Shown here piece after piece: positions 56,201 to 64,000 of a stretch of 64,000 nt of DNA. Location: NCBI GenBank assembly GCA_036346255.1, contig CM070624.1, positions 21,980,626 to 22,044,625 on the forward strand, read 5' to 3'. This DNA is from Ampelocalamus luodianensis (lineage: Eukaryota > Streptophyta > Magnoliopsida > Poales > Poaceae). The position numbers and the translations under genes were made by a program. The notes under the pieces were generated by a model that was given only the letters and a program-made list of their open reading frames with translations, made no database searches and had not been told where the DNA came from. Each line of letters begins with the position of its first letter. Within the stretch, counting starts at the first letter, position 1.

Positions 56201-56590
56201 CATCTTGCTGCTCGGCATCCTCGCCTGCGGCGCCACAGGGGCCACGAAGAACTCCGACGACAGCGGCATGGACGGTGCCGACACGAGGTGGGTGGGCGCG
56301 GTGTTGCCCAACAGCTGCATGAGCCGCACGCCCGAGTCGAGGCCTGGGTTCGGGCTCGGGACTGGCTTAGGGATTGGGGTGGGTTTGGGAGGGGGAAGCG
56401 AGGGCGGGGGAGAGGTCGTTCTTGGGGAAGAGGAAGGAGACTGGGGAGCGGCGGCAGCGGCGAAGAAGGGAGCGATGGGAAAAGAGCAGAAGGGGGAGAA
56501 GGAAGCGGGGGTGGGGGGAGGGAGCGGGGAAGGAGGCGTGTTGAGTTGGTGGAAGCAAGGAGGAGGGGGCGCTCGTGGACTCACGGAGAC
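56201..56590 (-). pseudogene. Possible VARICOSE/EDC4 N-terminal fragment
   Basis: The frame from 56584 is Pro/Ser-rich and then reads PNPGLDSGVRLMQLLGNTAP followed by THLVSAPSMP. This resembles the N-terminal part of plant VARICOSE (the EDC4-type decapping scaffold), where a P-N-P-G-A-R-L-M-x-L-L-G block follows a Pro-rich stretch. It runs without a stop into the farnesyltransferase exon, but in a different frame from the D-V-A-P-V-P-Q-D-D block. No WD40 domain follows. The call rests on one motif. Confidence 0.45.
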
Positions 56591-57140
56591 TACGGCGGCG
56601 TTTCAGGCAGCAACGGCGGAGATGAGGGAGCGGCTCGGCGAGGAGGTGAGTCCACCACCACCTACTGCGGCGGAAGCAAGGGCCGGGGAGGGAGAGGGAG
56701 AAGCGAGCGAGGCGGATGGGGAAGAGGAGGACGAAGCAGCAGCGGCGGCAGCAGGCTCTCCTTTGGAGAGGGAAGCGAGGGCGGGGAAGGGAAGGAGCAG
56801 CGGCGCGGGATCGAGCGAGCAAGGAGACGGGGGTGGGGGAGGCGGCGAAGGAGGAGGAACGCCAAGGAACCGCAGGGCACGCAAAACAAAAAAAATATCG
56901 GACGGGCGCGAGGAAGAGCCGCGCGGGATCCAACGGGCACGAAGAAACGGGGCTACGTGGCAGCCTGTGGTCGCGAGAAAACTGCACCCATTTATACCGG
57001 AGGATTGCTAAACATCTGTTCCCACTTCCTCTAGTTTTCCTCTGCTTTCTACTCCAATGACCGCGCGCGCGGCACGGCTCGGGAACGAGATATGGCAAGG
57101 AGACAGCTTGTCGCCTCGTGATGAAACTGACAAGCAATTA
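56591..57140 (-). other. GC-rich, UTR-like sequence
   Basis: Open in several frames on both strands because of composition. On the minus strand it lies upstream of the VARICOSE-like fragment and may be its 5' untranslated region. Confidence 0.3.
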
Positions 57141-57489
57141 TTTGACGCATCCACGGCCTTTGAGGTTGGTGTTGGAAGGCCAAATTCTGGAATTCACCCG
57201 AAGAAATAGGCCCTGATTAGCTTGGCGAGCACTCAAGCGACATATATAATTACAGTCTTGTTATTTTAAAATTATCTAAAAATTTTTAAGTTTAAATCAC
57301 TTGTTGTGATCATTAGATTTGTTTTGAGAGTCCCGTCCCTTTCAAGTTAATTAACACTAGCTAATCATTTCTTGTAATGACAGTTATGTTTGTAGTACTA
57401 CAAAAATAAGATCGAATTGCGTGGCCGCCAATATCGATCCACCTCGTTGCTCACATGTACTGCCCCTTGGCTGGATTATCATTGGATGG

Positions 57490-57600
57490 AGAGTATTCCC
57501 TTCGTTCCCAAATATATATCATCCTAACTTTCAAATTTTGTTCTCAAATACATGTTATTCTACAATTTCGATACAACTTTTAATCGTTTTTACTTTGCAT
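57490..57600 (+). mobile_element. MITE fragment
   Basis: GGAGAGTATTCCCTTCGTTCC followed by AAATATATATCATCC resembles the end of a Stowaway/mariner-type MITE (the CTCCCTCCGTCCCAAAATATA pattern). No second end was found. Confidence 0.4.
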
Positions 57601-59466
57601 ATCCCTACTGTTCATTATAAGATTTTGTACTACCATGGTTTAGAGTAACACACAACATCCAAGAGCAATAAGTAAGATAACGAAGAACACTACAAGATGA
57701 ACACCCCTTTATATGTTGGTAAAAATCCAAATAAGCGTTGCTACGGTCTATACCAACTCATTTAATATACGTTACCATTGAGACCGTTACGAGAGTCTAT
57801 TACAACAAATAAACAAGCGTTAGTAGTAGATATAAAAAAGCGTTGCTACTTCGTAATGGATATAGTCAGGTTGTAACTACACTTGTATACGTTGGTTCTT
57901 ACCATGCATGGATAACTTTTACTATTTTAACGATAGACATAATTATATTGTCACAACGCATACCAGCAGATGCCTAGGTTGAAGTGGAAATCCTAAAAAG
58001 TCACTGTCGACGATCAAGACGTCGATCTTACAAAAAGAAAAGGAGAAAATGATGTGGAAAATCTAGGGTAATAATGGGATTGCTCTTTTATTAGTATGAA
58101 CTGTGATTTATAAGGGATGTCTCCTGACTAGATGATGAACTACTCCTGTTTACACTGAGAGCACTACTTGTGATCTTACAATGCCAGACTTAAAACATGA
58201 ATCTAATGTCTATGCTTCAGTCTGATGCCTGTGTTCATGCTCTGTCCATGCTCCATCTTTAAATAGTCCTCGAAGAGGCGACAGTTACTTCTGAAGAAGA
58301 CGTCTGATGTGAAGCGTCGCGACTGGTTGGAGTTGGATGACGGTTGATGGAGAGTCAACCGTTCGGCGGTTGTATGTTTATGAGACACACAACCGTATGG
58401 TGATTGTTCATCAGTATTTTAGGATAAGAAACGCCGTGTGGTATAGAATATGCACGTGTTCCATTCATCACACGGTAGAGAATATACCTGGAATCAGTTT
58501 CAAATATCAGCTCATACTTTTTACGACCAGTTCTCCTGGTCGGGAGCTTTGCATAGACCTTCGTCCGACCAGGGTACCCACTGTGTAACCTCTGGAATCT
58601 CTACGACCAGTGGGGTCGTGCACCTCAGGGGTTACGATCATGAAGATGTATGGTCTGTTATGTATTAAAAATAATACATAGAGGTTTTAATCGTCGTCAG
58701 TCACCTATTTAGAAACCGAGGGAGTACGAGAAGTGAGCAGTTGCTTGGCTAGCTAGCACGGTGTCATCCGCCAGTGCCCACCCGTGCTCAAGTCTGGGGG
58801 CGGCATTTGGGTGTCTCACCCGCGAGGGGGGGGGGTCTGAGGACTGGGTTGGGGCTCAGATGATAGAGGAGAGCTATAGGCTCTCAGTCCGTTACGGTTC
58901 GAGCGTTGGCTTCCATGATATCTCGAGATTGGATGCTTCTTCTTCTTTAACGTGAGTCGGATAGAGAAATCTGAACGTCAAAAAATAGAAGAAACCGAGG
59001 GAGCACGCGGTAATATAAAACACCCAGTTAAACAGTCAAAAAATTATTCGACCAATTGAAGGAAACAAACATGATGACTGTGCTCACCCACCGTACGGGA
59101 CCCAAAGCCGACAAGTGTACGTGCAGCCCTAACCCAAGTGGGTGATTTGTTAACATCTGATCCTGTACTTTGATCACTACTTCGGTACCTCCCTTGCCTT
59201 CGCGAAGAGGACCACTCAACAGGATACGAAAGGGACAAAACGCCTACGGCCATTAGCATCCCAGGACCCAGAGCACGCCCCCCTCTTTAATCAGCTGTCT
59301 TGGCTAAATCCCCTGTCAAGTCTCTTGTACACCAACTATAGCTCACTAAAAAGATCTTGGTATTGCCGAAAAAATTATTCTACTTCCCTGAAAGAAAATT
59401 GTACTACAATCTGGTCATACTTAAACACTCTCCTGTAGGCCTTATCTGAGTTGAGCTGAAAGTAGG
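57601..59466. other. Unassigned region
   Basis: It contains CACTACAAGATGAACACC at 57688 and AAGCGTTGCTAC-like repeats (57735-57860) that recall a CACTA-type end, two GAAACCGAGGGAG motifs (58713, 58991) of MITE type, and a CGACCAGTTCTCCTGGTCG palindrome (58524-58542). No gene is supported. Confidence 0.3.
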
Positions 59467-60215
59467 CCAAGAGACAGTGGCGGACTCAGAATTAAATTTA
59501 AGGTATGGCGGACAGACGAAGTTGCAAACACGCAAAAAAGCATGGGTGATACTCAATAAAGCGTGGGTGATACTCATAGCAAGTCCTATAATAACAGCTG
59601 CTCTAGGAACCATGACTGTTTAATTTATATCTTGGTAAAAGTCTACAACGTTTTGACACAAGTAGGTGCGTAATTACTAGTCTTTTCTTGATAGTATCAC
59701 TACGAGAATTGAGGTACCTTGATTATTTATTGTAAATGGCTATTATTGAGCAAGCAATGATTTGGGGTACTGCAGATTAAGATGGGGCACGAATCCGGCT
59801 TCAAAGTATGAATACGGTATTGGTGATACTAGGTCGGCAGGATAGTAGAAACCACGAAAATACCGAATTGATTTACGAGAGGAGACAGGAGTAGACCATA
59901 AATTACCTTCGAAATCTTACGCACGAGAAACGGAACTATCTTGCGGCGCATGAATCCTCCGGATCTCGAGAATGGATTTGCGAGGTAATTTGGATGCTCA
60001 CCAACCACCGTGTCAAGCATCGAGCACGGAGGAATTAAAGCAAGCACTAGTGCACTATCGGCGATAATTAATCAAGGGCGGGCAATTAAATCAAAGAAAA
60101 TGATTGGATGCAAGTCCGTTGCATCACGTAACAAGATTGTTGGTGAAAACACTAAAATTTTGCTTAATCGATTATGTCGATTACATAACCGTATCGCCAA
60201 AGAAAGATAGATTCT

Positions 60216-60440
60216 TTGTTTGCGTACCTTGTCAGCAGCAGCGTCCGTGGCGCTGGTGAGCCCGCGGACGCCAGAGCCGCCCATGCCCACCGCCCATGCC
60301 GCACCACCCGCCGCGCGCGCGCTGCGCTTTGTGCTCCGTCGCTCGCACCTCCGCCGCACTCGTCCGCGCCCGCCCACCGCCCACGCCGCACTCGCCTCTG
60401 TCGCGGACGACCTAGGATTTTACCACGAGGTATGCGTAAA
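60216..60440 (-). other. GC-rich island in the 3' part of the hAT element
   Basis: An abrupt GC-rich block (CGCC/GCCG-rich) lies between AT-rich flanks downstream of the transposase. It is open in several frames on both strands, but no domain is recognised. It may be captured host sequence. Confidence 0.35.
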
Positions 60441-60653
60441 AAATATTTCTTACGCAATTCGGTAAAACCATTTACAATTCGGTAAAATCATATTCTAATT
60501 CGGTAAAACCAAATACATTAAATAATATGATAAGCCTTAAATTCAAAGATTAAGCTAAAAATGACGACAAATCTCGATATAAATAGTTCAAATGAAATAC
60601 AAATAGTTCAAAATATAGCCATAGAATAGACTTACAATGTTACTTGTCCGACT

Positions 60654-61850
60654 TTATCCGCCTACGAATGACATGAATGTCTCGATTATATCATCTTCAT
60701 CCACTTGGAAGAAAATATCCCGCTCAATGAATGTGACTAGACAATCGTCCAAAACACTATCACCTAGCTTATTCCTTGACTTTGTTTTCACTATAACCAA
60801 TGTAGAAAATACCCTTTCAACACTCGCAGTTGCCACCGGTAAAAGCAATATCAATTTGAGAAGCAAGTAAACCATATCATACACTTTGTGCCTTTGTGTT
60901 TCAACAAGCTTAACTGAGACTCATCGGCTAAAATTGCATAGGGCTCATCACCAAGTTCTTCAATTATTTTCTTTCTAGTTTCTATGGCACAACAATGAAT
61001 AGTTTGCTTTTGTATCTTTGGACTAGTTAAGGTGCAATTACCTGGAGCATTGTTCAAGACATGCTTGTTCACTTCATCACTATTTCCTGCAAGAAACTTC
61101 AAAAGTTCAATGAAGTTTCCTCTGTTGCTAGACTCTTCGCTTTCATTATGTCCACGGAATGCCAATCCTTGATGCAAAAGAAACTTGATACATCTAAGTG
61201 AATATGTCAACCTTTTCTTGTAAAGACGAAGATCCTCATCAGTCCACTTCTCAATGTGATAATCAATTGCTACCTTGGGATTCATAAAACCAATGTATCT
61301 CTCTGAGTAGTGCTTGTGTGCCATAGAACCACTATGTTTGAGAAGTGCTTTGTTTCCTATATTCCAATTATTCCATCCATCAACAATAAATGTATTTGAC
61401 CTGCCCTTCTTGAACAAGTAGCATATAAAGCAAAACGCAGAATCCTTCTTGATACTATATTCAAGCCACTCATGATTATACAACCATGTCAAATTGAATT
61501 GACGATCTCTGTCTCCAATCTTTCTTGATGGAAAATCATGTATATAAGGTTTGCATGGACCTTTAGTAATATATGCTCTACGGATTGCATCTTGATCATT
61601 AACATGATAATCTTTAATGGGCGCCTTTCACCGATCATGTGGAAGGCGATTGATGTCATAAACCGCGGCTTTGATGCGGGCGGTGGCGATGATGAGCGGG
61701 CGGGGAGGCACATGATCCGCAATTTCTTCAACTACTACTCTATCTTCCTCTTGATTATGCTCTTCCACAATAGTTTCAGCCGAGGTGGGCGGGGTTCAAA
61801 GCAACGACAACGCCTTCTTTGTTGCATGTTTATGAAAAAGAGATACAATA
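60654..61850 (-). pseudogene. hAT transposase: TTF-type zinc finger, DUF4371 part, dimerisation tail
   Basis: The N-terminal part (61850-61500) reads IKDYHVNDQDAIRRAYITKG then PCKPYIHDFPSRKIGDRDRQ, after an in-frame TGA. The zinc-finger and following domain (61492-60920) reads TWLYNHEWLEYSIKKDSAFC FICYLF.., FRGHNESEESSNRGNFIELL and ELGDEPYAILADES. Immediately after ADES the sequence jumps to the C-terminal dimerisation domain (VETQRHKVYDMVYLLLKLIL then LLPVATASVERVFST, RNKLGDSVLDDCLVTF) in a +1 frame. The middle half of the catalytic domain is missing. The protein would bind element ends and cut DNA in the nucleus; this copy cannot. Confidence 0.88.
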
Positions 61851-61899
61851 TCTCACTTCTCTTCATAATTCAACGATTCGAAAAAACACTTTAGCAATT

Positions 61900-62864
61900 A
61901 GCTCACATGCGATGATAGAATGCATAAATTCAGACAGACTATAAGACGATTATGTACGAACCCAGAAGGAAACAAGCAAAACTTAAAAGCATATTTCTTC
62001 GATAGTCATGATTAAAAAAAACTTGAAAACTACAACAGAACAACAATTCTAATGCGTATACAGGCCTTGATTAGGCATAGAGCACCTACCTTGTTCCCGG
62101 ATGCCCGGATGGTGAGCTCTTCTTAGGCCTGAAGGAAGGTCCTCTGGTTTCTGCACAATCAAATGCAATCAGATCACCACACGCGAAAAAGAATTAGAAG
62201 CTAGCTAGCTAGCTAATACCAGTTCAAGAACACCCAAAGCAACCCAAAAAAGATAAATTCAAACCGAAAAAACAAAGCGAGGGAGAGAGAGAGAGAGACC
62301 AGGGAATCCCATCTCCTCACCTTAGTCACCTGCTGGTCGATTAGCCGAAGAAGCTCATCTTCTTAGTTCTTACTTGTACGCCGCCCGTCAAGAATCAAGA
62401 TCATCCCGGGCGTCTTGCGCGTGCTCGTGTGACTCTGGTGAAAGGCGGCCGTCTTGCGCCGCTGCGTGCCGTGGTATCGCGTGGCCCACCCGACATACCC
62501 CGTGGGTCCGCCGTCGCCTCGCCCGCTGCGTTCGCCGCGCCGCGCCACGACTAGGGAATAGGGATAACCGGCTGGGGTTGGGCGAGAGAGTGGGGAATTG
62601 GGCGAGACGGCGAGAGAACGGGGATGCGCTGCCGCCGCCAACAGAACGAGCGAGCCGACGCGCGCCTTCGTTAACTCGATTGGGCTAGGTGGTCGCCCAC
62701 CGCACGCAAGTATTTGGAGCCCGGCGCGAGCAAGTCGAGCGGCGGTAGGAGGAAGCAAGGAACGGAGGCTTGGCGACGGAGCTCTTCTCCGACGCCCGGC
62801 GTGGGGTTTCGGCCGGAGCAAGCTCGCGACGCCGAGCATGCCAGAATGGTGGATCCGCCCCTGC
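61900..62864 (-). other. 5' region of the hAT element
   Basis: Upstream of the transposase on the minus strand. It includes an exon-like GC-rich block (62380-62860) and a GA microsatellite (62279-62299). It probably holds the promoter and leader; no coding is supported. Confidence 0.4.
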
Positions 62865-62872
62865 CAAGAGAG

Positions 62873-63730
62873 CAACCCTACTGCTCTCAACCACGGTATT
62901 CTCAGCTACATTGTAAACATGCGGATAACAGTAGAGAAATTTTAAACATTTTACCGGTAGTATATTACAGTATATGGTGGTAGTATAAATAAAATATGAC
63001 GTCTATTGGTTTGTTAAGGGCATAATAGACTTTTTTTATGTTTATATTTTTTTCATGAGGGTACAATGGGTTTTTCCAACTAGGGTTAAAAATATTACTC
63101 TTGTGCGATGTGATTCCCACATGGGCAATTACAATTCTACCTCTCTTGATATTTTACTAATCATACTACCAGCCGCAGTTAGTGCTAAAAAAATAGCTTG
63201 AGACTCGCGAGCTAGCTTGGCTCGGGCTCATCAAGTTTTCAAGCCGAGCCAAGCCCACCTCCTGGCTCGTAATATTTTCGAGCCGAGCTCGAGCCGCTCG
63301 GTCGGCTTGTTTGGCTCGGAGGCTAGTCGTCGACCCACCAAGGCCCACTTAGGCAAGAAATTCAGCAACATTTGAATTTTGGACAAATTTTGATCAAATT
63401 TAGGCCAAATTTCAAGCGCTTGTTTGAAAACTCACTAAAATTATAACCAAAATTCTGAAATTTCGGTAATTTCGCTCATTTCGTTACCCTCCAAAATAAA
63501 TTTCAAAACAAAATTGTTTTCCCTGGTACACATACATCTAGTGAGATTAAAAAATCGAACACTTTGTATGCTCACGTGACTAAACCACGCCGCTTCCCTC
63601 TGCCTCCTTCCGTTTCTAGTTGTTTCTTGATTTCTTCCCCAAACTCTGCCTCAAACTTGCTTCCTTGAAGAGTTCCAACTGGCGACAGGGACATCTGTCC
63701 GTTTTTTTTATTGTCTAGTTTTGACTACAT
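62873..63730. other. Unassigned AT-rich region with a CTCGAGCC-rich block
   Basis: No gene. At 63195-63330 there are many GAGCC/GGCTC words (GAGCCGAGCTCGAGCC) forming overlapping inverted repeats, a pattern of an old plant repeat of unknown class. Confidence 0.35.
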
Positions 63731-63960
63731 ATTTTATGGATAAATCACAATAATATTATAAAACATTCAGCACAACATCATAACATTTTTTGTCGACATA
63801 TCACAATGATATTAAAGAATATTCAGCGCAACATCCTCACATATTTTATCAACAAATCAAATTGATATTACAAAACATCTAGCACAACGTCATCACCTAG
63901 TTTTTCGACAAATCAAAATGAGATTACAAAGCATTGAACACCACATATTTCAACAAGACA
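63731..63960 (+). repeat. Four tandem units of about 55-58 bp
   Basis: The unit AAATCACAATGATATTA then CAAAACATTCAGCACAACAT and CATCACATATTTTTCGAC is repeated four times with point changes. It may continue past the window. Confidence 0.8.
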
Positions 63961-64000
63961 AACCAAACCTTTTATGTAGCCGCGACCTCAACGTCCGCCC

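Larger units (their letters stand above)
52546..57060 (-). mobile_element. Helitron-like element carrying host gene fragments (5' end not fixed)
   Basis: On the minus strand the 3' terminus reads GCGCGCAAATGCGCGC, then 8 bases, then CTAG, followed by T. A GC hairpin followed closely by CTRR and insertion next to a T is the Helitron signature (stem arms 52558-52563 and 52568-52573, CTAG at 52549-52546). Same-strand fragments of at least two host genes lie upstream. No Rep/helicase is found, so it would be non-autonomous. The 5' TC end is not identified; a candidate is TCTTATTTTTGTAG read from 57411. Confidence 0.55.
59475..62864 (-). mobile_element. hAT-superfamily element with internally deleted transposase
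   Basis: It starts CAGTGGCGGACTCA and ends TGGATCCGCCCCTG, imperfect inverted ends of CAGNGGCGGA type. The perfect 8-bp target duplication CCAAGAGA flanks it (59467-59474 and 62865-62872), the hallmark of hAT insertion. The minus strand encodes a rearranged transposase (60654-61850). The element is 3.39 kb. Confidence 0.92.

Noticed and set aside
56091..57034. Gly/Glu-rich plus-strand frames of 248 and 306 codons
   Set aside because: Low-complexity composition; the minus strand carries the farnesyltransferase and VARICOSE-like blocks in the same interval.
57688..57960. CACTA transposon end (CACTACAAGA with GCGTTGCTAC repeats)
   Set aside because: Only one end-like motif, no opposite CACTA end, no 3-bp duplication found; left as unassigned.

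Overview
This is a transposon-rich stretch of a grass nuclear genome. The likely source is a rice relative (Oryza). The reasons are GC-rich host genes with single open frames, Tourist-type and other MITEs, long-LTR chromovirus retrotransposons with very large LTRs, and Ty1-copia, hAT and Helitron-type remains nested beside each other. No bacterial, organellar or viral gene cluster is visible, and no rRNA, tRNA or CRISPR array was found.

Layout, left to right. 1-7323: end of one LTR, then a pol-less SIRE/Maximus-like Ty1-copia derivative (gag remnants, long non-coding interior, a repeated polypurine tract) whose LTR at 4157 faces an inverted copy ending at 7323. 7324-11360: fragments of a D-type cyclin gene split by a gag-only Ty1-copia element with a 5-bp target duplication, followed by a possible terminal exon of an unrecognised gene. 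11590-12399: an intact RING-H2 gene. 13136-16340: a 5'-truncated copia element on the minus strand. 16548-17414: an intact ATL-type RING-H2 gene. 17681-18537: a Tourist-like element. 19659-26027: a complete but decayed copia element (minus strand, TSD GTTTT). 26651-38538: a complete but decayed 11.9-kb chromovirus (minus strand, 3.3-kb LTRs). 39505-44732: a probable 5.2-kb solo LTR (TSD AGCTT). About 44826-46860: another LTR. 47111-52091: an inverted pair of related MITE-like elements enclosing a LINE fragment and an intact cytochrome P450 gene. 52546 to about 57 kb: a minus-strand Helitron 3' end with fragments of a farnesyltransferase alpha-subunit gene and probably a VARICOSE/EDC4 gene. 59475-62864: an internally deleted hAT element with a perfect 8-bp TSD. 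63731-64000: a tandem repeat.

Only three genes look intact and host-like, all on the minus strand: two RING-H2 ubiquitin-ligase candidates and one P450 of CYP89 type. They are separated by transposons and show no sign of acting together. The two most interesting signals are the Helitron-like segment with fragments of two host genes, and a recurrent loss of the middle base of CAG/CTG triplets in transposon DNA (CAG or CTG read as CG). The second may be a base-calling artefact at methylated CHG sites and would mean that many transposon frameshifts here are not real.
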